NCBI GenBank assembly: GCA_019694255.1
Contig: JAIBCI010000052.1
Location: forward strand, 1 to 52,492
Length of the DNA stretch: 52,492 bases
Origin: Saprospiraceae bacterium
Lineage (GTDB): Bacteria; Bacteroidota; Bacteroidia; Chitinophagales; Saprospiraceae
Direction of reading: 5' to 3'
The notes beneath the pieces are model-generated. The model worked only from the letters and a program-made list of their open reading frames with translations. It was not told the DNA's origin and made no database searches. Numbering within the stretch: the stretch's first letter is position 1; each line of letters opens with the position of its first letter. Below are positions 17,647 through 25,772 of this stretch, piece after piece. Position numbers and translations under genes: made by a program.

Positions 17647-19368
17647 ATGGAGAGAGGCGTTATAATCTGCATAGATGACGAGAAGTTAGTTTTGAATGGT
17701 CTCAAGTCACAATTAGGCCACGAATTTGGCGATCATTATGACATCGAAATGGCGGAAAGTGGTGAGGAAGCCATTGAATTATTAGCAGATTTATTAGACA
17801 AAAAAGTCTACATTCCGATTGTAATTTCTGACCAGTTGATGCCAGGAATTAAGGGACATGAATTGCTCATTGAAGTTCATAAGTTAAGTCCTTCAACCTA
17901 TAAAATACTCCTTACAGGCCAGTCAGACATCGAAGCTATTACTGAAGCAGTCAATAAAGCAAATTTATATCGGTACATTTCCAAGCCATGGGATGGAAAA
18001 GATCTTACGCTTACTGTTCGCGAAGCCATTAAAGGATTTTATCAGGACCTGCAACTGGAGAACCAGAATAAATTACTGGAAAGGCACAACAAGGAATTGG
18101 AGAAATTGGTCATTGAACGCACGGCCGAGTTGCAAGCTGAGAAGGAAAAAAGTGAAGCATTATTAGTAAACATTCTGCCGGAGGAAATAGCCAAAGATTT
18201 GAAGGAGAAAGGGGTTTCCGAACCCCGATTCTATGAAATGGTTACTGTATTATTTACAGATTTTCAATCATTTACACAATCAGCTACAACCATAAGTCCA
18301 GTAGTGCTCATTCAGACTTTAAATGAATTTTTTACGGCATTTGATGACATCATAGACCGTAACAATTTAGAAAAAATAAAAACAATAGGCGATTCCTATA
18401 TGTGCGCTGGCGGTTTGCCCACACCTAATACGAGCAATCCTAAAGATGCAGTTCTTGCAGCAAAACAAATTACAAAATGGGTAAATGACAAAAATGCAGA
18501 GCGACAAAGCAAGGGACTTCAAAAATGGGAAATTCGAATTGGAATACATACCGGCGAACTCATAGCAGGAGTTATCGGGCGCAAGAAATTTGCCTACGAT
18601 GTCTGGGGAAATACTGTTAATCTCGCATCCCGGATGGAGAGTAGCGGTGAAATTGGCAAAGTCAACATTTCGAATGCAACTTACGAATTGATTAAAGATG
18701 AATTCATTTGCGAATACAGAGGTAATATTCCAGTGAAGGGCAATGTCTCTATGGAAATGTATTTTCTGAGCACCATCGATTTCCAGGCAATGGAAGCGTT
18801 TGTTCAGCATAAACTTGAGACTCAACTCCCGGATCATCTCTCCTACCATAGCATGGCGCATACCAAAGATGTTTATAAAGTCGCTGTCGAAATTGCCACA
18901 ATTGAATCAGTCGATCCTTATCATCTACAATTACTAAAGACCGCAGTCTTGTATCATGACTTAGGATTTATAGTACAAGCAACCGGACATGAAGAAATTA
19001 GTTGTGAGATAGCACACAATACATTACCTGATTTTGGATATTCGCAACCTGAAATTGAAAGAATATGTGATTTAATCAGGGCCACAAAAATTCCTCAATC
19101 GCCCAAGAACAAGTTAGAAGAGATTATTTGCGATGCAGATTTAGATTATCTCGGAAGAAATGATTACGAATCGATTAGCACTAACTTATATCATGAACTA
19201 AATATATCAAATCCCATATCAGCAAGCGATTGGCTGCAAATTCAAATTGATTTTATTGAACAACATCAATATTTTACTGAAACATCAATCAGGATGCGCA
19301 ATGAAAAAAAAGCTGAGATACTTGAATCATTAAAGAAACAAAAAGAAAATACTAAATTAAGAAGTTAA
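17647..19368 (+). CDS. response regulator with class III adenylate cyclase and C-terminal HD domain
   Basis: A 573-aa three-part protein. The receiver domain (1-125) has phospho-acceptor Asp62. A coiled coil follows (about 135-180). The class III cyclase domain (about 195-375) has metal-binding Asp205 in LFTDFQSF and Asp249 in IGDSYMC. The Lys before it (KIKTIGD) and the Asp in AYDVWGNTVN are residues expected for ATP rather than GTP use. The last third (about 390-560) carries an HD-type metal site: His405, His437-Asp438, His448 and Asp496/Asp498. Phosphorylation probably controls cAMP synthesis. The HD domain may hydrolyse a nucleotide, perhaps cAMP itself, but no direct sign of its substrate is visible. 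The ATG at 17647 is chosen over the TTG at 17641, which would overlap the previous stop. Confidence 0.88.
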   Translation: MERGVIICIDDEKLVLNGLKSQLGHEFGDHYDIEMAESGEEAIELLADLLDKKVYIPIVISDQLMPGIKGHELLIEVHKLSPSTYKILLTGQSDIEAITEAVNKANLYRYISKPWDGKDLTLTVREAIKGFYQDLQLENQNKLLERHNKELEKLVIERTAELQAEKEKSEALLVNILPEEIAKDLKEKGVSEPRFYEMVTVLFTDFQSFTQSATTISPVVLIQTLNEFFTAFDDIIDRNNLEKIKTIGDSYMCAGGLPTPNTSNPKDAVLAAKQITKWVNDKNAERQSKGLQKWEIRIGIHTGELIAGVIGRKKFAYDVWGNTVNLASRMESSGEIGKVNISNATYELIKDEFICEYRGNIPVKGNVSMEMYFLSTIDFQAMEAFVQHKLETQLPDHLSYHSMAHTKDVYKVAVEIATIESVDPYHLQLLKTAVLYHDLGFIVQATGHEEISCEIAHNTLPDFGYSQPEIERICDLIRATKIPQSPKNKLEEIICDADLDYLGRNDYESISTNLYHELNISNPISASDWLQIQIDFIEQHQYFTETSIRMRNEKKAEILESLKKQKENTKLRS

Positions 19369-20040
19369 ATGAAAGAGGCCAAACACGATGAATCAAAGGA
19401 AAATTTCCAAATAGAAAGATTGACATTTTTTACCGATGGCGTTTTTGCAATAGCTATTACCTTATTGATCATTGAAATTAAAATTCCTGTTGTGCCGGAA
19501 TTCAATGATCATTCCTTATGGGAGAATCTATCTGAAACGCTACTAAAATTTGTAGGTTTCACGATTAGTTTTATTATTATAGGACATTTTTGGTCTGTAC
19601 ATCACAGGATTTTTGGGTACATTAAAAAGCATACCTCAATGCTCTATTGGCTCAACCTTGCCTTCCTGTTTACCATAGTCACCATTCCGTTTACTTCCGG
19701 ATTGGCCGGAGAGTATAGTGAGCATACCAACATGCTACTCCCCTATATAATTTATTCAATTAACATGTGTCTAACCGGTTTGATGAACTGCTTATTATGG
19801 TATTATGTGAGTGCTCCAAAACGAGATTTATTGACTCACCGAATTGCGAACTCAAGAATTAAGTTGGGCATTTACAGAAGTTTGGTAATCCCACTGGTTT
19901 TTTTAGTTTCGATGGTGGTTTCGTTTTTCTACCCCGTTTTATCCAGAATCATGCTTTTGCTTATCCCACTTCTTTTACATTGGGGTTTGAGAAATTTGGA
20001 GAAGAGAGCCAGCCTGGACGAAGGACATGAAGATGCCTAG
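19369..20040 (+). CDS. TMEM175 (DUF1211) family potassium channel
   Basis: A 223-aa membrane protein with about six transmembrane helices. The family signature is clear in the first helix: Arg17, then FFTDGVFAIAITLL. Bacterial TMEM175 proteins assemble as tetrameric, mildly K+-selective channels without the classical TVGYG filter. The ATG follows the cyclase stop directly (TAAATG), so the channel is the last member of the kinase-regulator-cyclase operon. It could be the effector of that pathway, but there is no nucleotide-binding domain in the channel itself, so any control by cAMP would be indirect. Confidence 0.9.
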   Translation: MKEAKHDESKENFQIERLTFFTDGVFAIAITLLIIEIKIPVVPEFNDHSLWENLSETLLKFVGFTISFIIIGHFWSVHHRIFGYIKKHTSMLYWLNLAFLFTIVTIPFTSGLAGEYSEHTNMLLPYIIYSINMCLTGLMNCLLWYYVSAPKRDLLTHRIANSRIKLGIYRSLVIPLVFLVSMVVSFFYPVLSRIMLLLIPLLLHWGLRNLEKRASLDEGHEDA

Positions 20041-20123
20041 ATGGCATAGCCGATATTTACGCAATAGCTGGACCCAAATCTCTGTAAGTTGACGTAAGCT
20101 GTAAAATATTCCAGAATAAAGAC

Positions 20124-20153
20124 TTGGTGAGTAATGAAATGTTTTTATTTTTG
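20124..20153 (+). promoter_or_regulatory. consensus promoter, TTG-N19-TATTTTTG
   Basis: TTG at 20124-20126, a 19-nt spacer and TATTTTTG at 20146-20153 match the same pattern as the ffh promoter. It would transcribe the membrane-protein/YEATS pair separately from the channel operon, with a leader of about 175 nt. A second box, TATTTTTG at 20255-20262, is closer to the gene but lacks a correctly spaced TTG. Confidence 0.55.
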
Positions 20154-20213
20154 AGCGGAATAGATTTATAAACTGGTAAAGAATAAAAAGAATTTACGCG
20201 GTTTCTTTATTCT

Positions 20214-20233
20214 AATATAACAAAGGTTATATT
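20214..20233. repeat. short inverted repeat in the leader of the 3-TM/YEATS gene pair
   Basis: The arms AATATAAC (20214-20221) and GTTATATT (20226-20233) are exact reverse complements around a 4-nt AAAG centre. It lies downstream of the predicted promoter and upstream of the coding start. It could be an operator or a weak RNA hairpin; in such A/T-rich DNA chance is also possible. Confidence 0.35.
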
Positions 20234-20371
20234 CCATTTGATAATATAGTGAAATATTTTTGTGCTCAGTTATTTCATTTCATTGGTTGTTACCCCTTGA
20301 TCTGCTCAATTCATTCATCACTAATATACATCATATGAATTTCACTACAATTTACCGGTCCTTCCTTATCA

Positions 20372-20941
20372 TTGGCATTGCAGCCATATTTAATTATCTC
20401 TGCTCAAGCCGAATCCGATGCTGCTATTCAAACCGCCAATGACTCCATACAATTGGCCCTGACAAACAGAAAACTGGATAGCCTGTCGCATCAATTGGAT
20501 TCACTCAAGAAGAATCTAATGATTTGCCAGAAAACAGAATGCACCGGGGAAGTAACCGGTTTTTGGGAGTGGCTCGTAGTACTTTTTATGCCAGGCACAA
20601 TGCTTCTATTGGCCTTCATCTTTATGATCAAGTTTTGGAATTCAAAAGATTTTACGGCATCCCGATTATTAGGAATTACTCCGGATGAAGGAGAAAACAA
20701 CAAGCTTCAAAGCACCTCGCGGTTTATTCTGATACTGACCGGCCTAACCGCCATTTTCGCCTCCACCACCCTGGTGATGTATTATGGTTATATGCTGGTA
20801 GCACAATGCAACAACGCCATGAACCTTGATGGATTATGGAAAATTCTGGCAGGATTGGGAATTGGAATTATCCCTTATGGTATCAATGTCTGGAACAAGA
20901 ATACAAAAGAAGAAGCCGCTACACAGAAACCCAATTCGTAA
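20372..20941 (+). CDS. three-helix membrane protein of unknown function (apparent frameshift in signal peptide)
   Basis: I do not recognise the family. As read from TTG 20372 the 189-aa product has a weak N-terminal hydrophobic stretch ending SAQA, a short coiled coil (about 28-50) and a CxxxxxC pair. Three transmembrane helices follow at about 65-87, 117-142 and 154-172. A better N-terminus exists in another frame: ATG 20335 encodes MNFTTIYRSFLIIGIAA, and removing one T from the TTT at 20389-20391 joins it to LIISAQA, giving a classical signal peptide with an AQA cleavage site. The gene is therefore probably 20335-20941, with a real or sequencing frameshift. It sits 21 nt before the YEATS protein gene and behind its own promoter, so the two probably work together. 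Confidence 0.75.
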   Translation: MALQPYLIISAQAESDAAIQTANDSIQLALTNRKLDSLSHQLDSLKKNLMICQKTECTGEVTGFWEWLVVLFMPGTMLLLAFIFMIKFWNSKDFTASRLLGITPDEGENNKLQSTSRFILILTGLTAIFASTTLVMYYGYMLVAQCNNAMNLDGLWKILAGLGIGIIPYGINVWNKNTKEEAATQKPNS

Positions 20942-20962
20942 ATACCCAAAAGACAATTATCG

Positions 20963-21706
20963 ATGAAAGATATCATTGCGAGTCTACGAGAGTTATCCAG
21001 TATTCTTAACTGGCAGGTGACGACCCTGATTATTTTGGTTATGGTGAGAAGACATCTGGGACTTTTATTTTCAGGTGTCTACGGCTTACTTAACCGAACG
21101 ACCAAAGTCGTTGTGGACGGAAAGTCCGTTACTGTAGAAGCCGAAGCAGCGAAAATTATTGAAAAGCAAAATCAAGTAATTGAAAAAGAGCAAAAGGAAA
21201 AACATGATTTAAAAAAAGAACTCAACGACTATGCTCTGGGCGCGACACAGACGCTGCCCAAGAAAATCCTTACCGACAATTTTGAACATCTTCAACCAGT
21301 GTTTAAGACCATGGGGATTGAACATATTCTTGATGCGGACAAAGTCTCCGGAAGTGAACATCCCGATGATCCTGAAAAAGGGCATTGGGGAGGGCTAAGT
21401 ATCAATAACGAGAAGCGTCTCTCCGCTACGGTTGTTCCCATTGAAAACAATTCGACTTTATTCAAAGTAACGCTCATTGTTGCATCGACCAACTCCGCCA
21501 AACCACTCATTGGCAAGGTGACCTTTCACCTACACCCTACTTTTATCAAGCCTGTCAGAACGATGTTGGCTGAAAATGGTATTGCCCAATTGCATCTGAT
21601 GGCATACGGAGCGTTTACTGTTGGCGTATTGACAGAAGATGGCACAAAACTGGAATTAGACCTTGCGGAGGACAGTAGTTTTCCGAAAGTGTTTAGGGAG
21701 AATTAG
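20963..21706 (+). CDS. membrane-anchored coiled-coil protein with C-terminal prokaryotic YEATS domain
   Basis: A 247-aa protein. One transmembrane helix at about residues 17-38 is followed by a charged coiled coil (about 60-92) and a linker. The C-terminal beta-sandwich at about 141-245 matches the prokaryotic YEATS (pYEATS) pattern as I know it: HWGGLSINNEKRLSATV, then VTFHLHPTF, then AYGAFTVGV and finally TKLELDLAEDSSFPKVFRE. Eukaryotic YEATS domains read acylated lysines. Prokaryotic ones have been described by comparative genomics as sensor or adaptor modules in predicted conflict and signalling systems, with ligand unknown. The domain should face the cytoplasm if the N-terminus is outside. 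The gene is the second of a pair with the three-helix protein. Confidence 0.82.
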   Translation: MKDIIASLRELSSILNWQVTTLIILVMVRRHLGLLFSGVYGLLNRTTKVVVDGKSVTVEAEAAKIIEKQNQVIEKEQKEKHDLKKELNDYALGATQTLPKKILTDNFEHLQPVFKTMGIEHILDADKVSGSEHPDDPEKGHWGGLSINNEKRLSATVVPIENNSTLFKVTLIVASTNSAKPLIGKVTFHLHPTFIKPVRTMLAENGIAQLHLMAYGAFTVGVLTEDGTKLELDLAEDSSFPKVFREN

Positions 21707-21754
21707 TTATAATAGCGACAACTTAATCTCAGCAATATTATTAGTTTCTATACT

Positions 21755-23869
21755 TCAAACCTTTATTCTTTCACCACTAACAATTGATTCCAGCGCTGCA
21801 AAGGACACCTTGCTGGTGAGGATCAGATCTTCCGGATCAAAGACTGGTGGTGCGCCACGAAGTACCAGATCGAGCCAGTGTCTGTACAAGGTCAGATGAC
21901 CCTTGTCCTGGCGACCAGACCAGCCCGCCCCTGATTTGCCGAAGAATGTAAGTTTTTTGAAATTATCCATAACGGCACTTGTCTGGCCTTGGTGTATTTC
22001 GATTCTTTCTTTGGGATATTCTTTATTTCCGGATGAAAAATAACTAATTGCAGCTGTACTTCCGTTTTCATATCGGATCAAAATGGTCGCGTTATCTGTA
22101 TCTTTTCGAACTGGTCCTGTTGCCAGTGCAAAAACTTCAACTGGCCAAGAACCTGTGAAATATGAAGCGAGATCAATCATGTGACACGCCTCGCCAATAA
22201 TCCTTCCTCCACCCGTCTCCAAATTCTGTGTCCAGTGCTCCGAAGGAATATGCCCGGCATTCATGTTCATTACAATATGCATGGGCGCGTTGCTTTGCGA
22301 CAAGACTTTTCTGGCGGCCATTGCAGCCGGGCTGAACCTCCGGTTATAACCCAACGTCAGGGATCCGTTGGTATTTCGTATGACCGGGATCAGTGTTTCG
22401 AGTTGTGCCACTGTGATGGCCAACGGTTTTTCGACAAATACATGCTTGTTTTTTAGAAGTGCAGACTGGACGAGCGTTGCGTGCGAATCGTGACGTGTGG
22501 TGATCATCACCGCACCAATATTGTCATCGTCAATAACTGACTGGGAGTTGGTCGTGACCTCTGCGATTCGATACTTTTTTGCCAACTGCGCGGCGGATAA
22601 TCCTTTTTGACTCGCGATCACCTGTACGGGCGCTCTCAATGTATGCAATGCCGGCATTAATACCGAGGTCACAAAATTGCCTGCTCCGATCAATCCAATA
22701 CTGCGTGAAGTCTTTGAAATCAAAGGAGCGGCAGCAATTCGGACATGGTCTGTGAGTTGACGTTGAACATCATATTGCAACAAAGATGCCAGCGAAGTAC
22801 TTTTTCCCAGCTGACTGTAAATCTGTTGGTAGTTATCAAGCGCCACTGTCTCGCTGATAAGTTCCCGCACCTTCAGTCTTCCCAGTGACATGGCCATCAA
22901 TACTGCGTCAAAATTGCGCTGCTCAGTCCATCGTACAAATGGATAAGGGTAATCTTTCCCGGCCTGCTCATAATCGGGATCATAACGGCCAGGACCGTAA
23001 GAACAGGAAACCTGAAAGGTCAACTCTTTCTCATAAAAATCTGCGCGCCGGATATTCAATCCAATTACGCCGACCAATACGATCCTTCCGCGCTTGCGAC
23101 TCATTCTGGCTGCCTGAGAAATGAGCTCGTCGGAACTGGAAGTGGCCGTGATAATGACCGCATCAGCACCTTGGGCGCCCGTCATCGAATGTATATTGTT
23201 TGTAACATCTACATCGGGCGCAGATAATATCGTCTCTATGCCGTGCTGTGCTGCAAGTTTTATTCTTTGTTCATTCATGTCAATGCCGATCACACGACAA
23301 CCAGAGGCTGCAAGCAATTGACAAGTCAGTTGTCCAATCAGTCCAAGACCCATCACGACAATGACTTCGCCCAGTTGAGGATTGACCAGGCGGATGCCTT
23401 GCAAGCCAATCGCTGCAATAACAGCAAAGGCAGCTTCATCGGTTGCCACATTGTCCGGAATACGGCTCACCAAATTTTTTCCTACGCAGACAACCTCGGC
23501 ATGCGGCCCATTGGACACCACGCGGTCTCCCACCCGCAATGTGGTTACATCCGATGCCACATCAATCACAACACCGGCATTGCAATATCCGAGGGCTATG
23601 GGTTGATCCAGCTTGCGCATGACGGCTTCAACGGTGGGTATCAGTCCATCGCTTTTTATTTTGGAAATCACCTGATTAACCTTATCTGGTTGTTGCTTGA
23701 CCTTCTCTATCCAGCCAGCTTTACCAAACTCGACGAGCATGCGCTCCGTTCCTGCCGACACCAGGCTATAATGCGTCCGTATCAGGACATGACCCGGAAG
23801 TAGTGCCGGCACGGGTGTCTCTACGAGCATCGTGTCACCGTGTCGGATATCCTGTATGATTTGTTTCAT
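21755..23869 (-). CDS. two-domain oxidoreductase: zinc-less alcohol dehydrogenase-like plus Gfo/Idh/MocA
   Basis: A 704-aa fusion of two NAD(P)-dependent oxidoreductases. Residues 1 to about 365 form a medium-chain dehydrogenase with the Rossmann motif GLGLIGQLTCQLLAASG. Residues from about 385 form a Gfo/Idh/MocA enzyme with LIGAGNFVTSVLMPAL, the conserved VFVEKPLAI and an internal HMIDLASYF segment. This fusion recurs in bacterial surface polysaccharide loci. Its substrate is probably an activated or polymer-linked sugar, but this is not established by the sequence. It is the last gene of the polysaccharide operon and overlaps the asparagine-synthase-like gene by ATGA. The stop lies close to the convergent YEATS gene. 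Confidence 0.85.
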   Translation of the reverse strand: MKQIIQDIRHGDTMLVETPVPALLPGHVLIRTHYSLVSAGTERMLVEFGKAGWIEKVKQQPDKVNQVISKIKSDGLIPTVEAVMRKLDQPIALGYCNAGVVIDVASDVTTLRVGDRVVSNGPHAEVVCVGKNLVSRIPDNVATDEAAFAVIAAIGLQGIRLVNPQLGEVIVVMGLGLIGQLTCQLLAASGCRVIGIDMNEQRIKLAAQHGIETILSAPDVDVTNNIHSMTGAQGADAVIITATSSSDELISQAARMSRKRGRIVLVGVIGLNIRRADFYEKELTFQVSCSYGPGRYDPDYEQAGKDYPYPFVRWTEQRNFDAVLMAMSLGRLKVRELISETVALDNYQQIYSQLGKSTSLASLLQYDVQRQLTDHVRIAAAPLISKTSRSIGLIGAGNFVTSVLMPALHTLRAPVQVIASQKGLSAAQLAKKYRIAEVTTNSQSVIDDDNIGAVMITTRHDSHATLVQSALLKNKHVFVEKPLAITVAQLETLIPVIRNTNGSLTLGYNRRFSPAAMAARKVLSQSNAPMHIVMNMNAGHIPSEHWTQNLETGGGRIIGEACHMIDLASYFTGSWPVEVFALATGPVRKDTDNATILIRYENGSTAAISYFSSGNKEYPKERIEIHQGQTSAVMDNFKKLTFFGKSGAGWSGRQDKGHLTLYRHWLDLVLRGAPPVFDPEDLILTSKVSFAALESIVSGERIKV

Positions 23870-25770
23870 ACTTCGTGTGTTGTATTGACGCCAAACTGGC
23901 GAATGAATGATTCTATCGCAATCAGTGATAAGATGGTAAAGGAACCGTCAATATCTCCTGCTTGATTTTTGTGGATAAATGCCTGCACTGCTTCTGGATT
24001 AAATACTCCCTGCTTGACCAGCGATTCATGATTCAATCGTTGATCTACCCATCCGCGGAGTTCATTCCTGAACCAGTGTCGGACAGGCGCGCCAAAGCCC
24101 GTCTTAGGACGATAAATAACTTCCTTGGGAAGATACTTCTCTGCAAGTTTTCTCAGGATATATTTTGTTGTAGTGCCGCGCATTTTATACTCAACTGGAA
24201 GTCGTGTACTGAATTCCACCAACTCACGGTCAAGATATGGAACCCGTACTTCAACACCCTGTGACATGGAAAGTTTGTCGGTGTAATTAAGGTTGTGATC
24301 AGTGAGAAAATACTTGATATCCCAATACAGCATCTTGTTGAGGGATTCATGTTCGTCAGGAATACATTGCAATGATGACAAGAGCTGTTTACGTGGATCG
24401 AAAGAAAGAATCTTTGATCTCCAAGGCTCTGCAAAAAGTTCCTGCAGTTCACTAATGCCGATCCACCCGTACGCATTGACGAGACTTTCCATACCATGGC
24501 CCTTCCCGGTCGTATCAATGTATTTTTGTATTCTTCTTTGATTAGGACTCGTCATCAAATATGAGGCTATTCTCAGCAATGAATTTGCAAATGGAATGTA
24601 CCGTAACATTTTTTCATGATGGATAGATTGATGCCTTCGATACCCGCTGAACAGATCATCACCACCTGCCCCGGAAAGCAACACGTAATAGCCTTCTGCC
24701 CTGGCCTGACGACAAATATTCTCTACATGGAGTGGTGCCAGGTCAGCTTGTGGTTCGTCCAGATGCCAGATCATCCGGTCAAAATCCTTGACAAGGTCAA
24801 TCGTAGAAGGAATTATGCTGAGGTCTGCATTTAAAAATTGTGCAACATGCTGTGCATATTGCAGATCATCGGCAAATCCTTCAGCCTCAAATTCTTTGCC
24901 ATTGCGAATCGTAAATGCTTTGATCGGTCGATTCGGAAAAAGTTTGCGATAGATCGCAGTCAGCAAACTGGAATCAAGACCTCCGCTGAGAAAAAATCCA
25001 ACCGGCACGTCGGACAGAAGCTGCCGTTCCACAGCGGCAAACAATTTTTCTTCGAGTTCCTTTTCCCAGTATTTGTAATTCTTGATTTCGCTGAGCTGCC
25101 CGAATGGAAGTTCATAGTACTTTTTGCAAAGCAGAATTTCTGCATCAGCACATCGTATCTGCATGTAATGTCCTGCACCGAGTTTGAACATGCCATCAAT
25201 GGCGGTCTTTTCGCCTGGCGACCAAAGATAGTAAAGGTAATTGACGATACCTTCCATGCATACAGCGTGTTCAATGCCTTCCGTACCATTGACCGCTTTA
25301 AGTTCTGATGAAAAAACAAATTTGCCTTCGCTGTGATAATAATACAACGGTTTGACGCCAAAGTGGTCTCTTGCTAGGGTGAGAATACCGGATTGCTTAT
25401 CCAGAATCGCAAGGGCGAAAATTCCGTTCAGTTTATTAAAAATCTGCTCACCCCAGGCTGCAAATCCATAAAGCAATGTCTCTGTATCGGACTGTGACTT
25501 GAAGTGAAATTGTTCGCTTAATGCAATCCGAAGCTCTCGATGATTGTAGATCTCCCCATTGAATATGATCACATATCGTCCATCATCGGATATCATGGGC
25601 TGATGCCCGTGCGGGCTGAGGTCCTGAATTGCAAGTCGGCGATGGATCAGATTCACATTTTCCCACACCAGATTCCCACGATCATCAGGTCCGCGGTGGG
25701 CGATCAGTGCGTCTATGCGATCCAGATCGTATAGCATTTCCTTGCCGATATAACCGTAGATACCACACAT
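23866..25770 (-). CDS. asnB: asparagine synthase (glutamine-hydrolysing) family amidotransferase
   Basis: A 634-aa class II glutamine amidotransferase fused to an ATP-pyrophosphatase synthetase domain. The start is fixed because Cys2 (MCGIYGYIG) is the catalytic nucleophile of the glutaminase domain. The synthetase domain has the PP-loop SGGLDSSLLTAIYRK. Within polysaccharide loci such proteins often amidate sugar acids, or another cell-surface acid, rather than make free asparagine, so a uronamide-forming role is likely here by context. It lies 2 nt after the glycosyltransferase gene and overlaps the oxidoreductase gene downstream. Confidence 0.88.
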   Translation of the reverse strand: MCGIYGYIGKEMLYDLDRIDALIAHRGPDDRGNLVWENVNLIHRRLAIQDLSPHGHQPMISDDGRYVIIFNGEIYNHRELRIALSEQFHFKSQSDTETLLYGFAAWGEQIFNKLNGIFALAILDKQSGILTLARDHFGVKPLYYYHSEGKFVFSSELKAVNGTEGIEHAVCMEGIVNYLYYLWSPGEKTAIDGMFKLGAGHYMQIRCADAEILLCKKYYELPFGQLSEIKNYKYWEKELEEKLFAAVERQLLSDVPVGFFLSGGLDSSLLTAIYRKLFPNRPIKAFTIRNGKEFEAEGFADDLQYAQHVAQFLNADLSIIPSTIDLVKDFDRMIWHLDEPQADLAPLHVENICRQARAEGYYVLLSGAGGDDLFSGYRRHQSIHHEKMLRYIPFANSLLRIASYLMTSPNQRRIQKYIDTTGKGHGMESLVNAYGWIGISELQELFAEPWRSKILSFDPRKQLLSSLQCIPDEHESLNKMLYWDIKYFLTDHNLNYTDKLSMSQGVEVRVPYLDRELVEFSTRLPVEYKMRGTTTKYILRKLAEKYLPKEVIYRPKTGFGAPVRHWFRNELRGWVDQRLNHESLVKQGVFNPEAVQAFIHKNQAGDIDGSFTILSLIAIESFIRQFGVNTTHEV

Positions 25771-25772
25771 GC

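Noticed and set aside
17647-20040. Reading the cyclase and channel as a Pycsar-type antiphage system
   Set aside because: Pycsar cyclases are not known to me as receiver-HD fusions, and the channel carries no cyclic-nucleotide-binding domain. The kinase and receiver genes indicate a signalling pathway instead.
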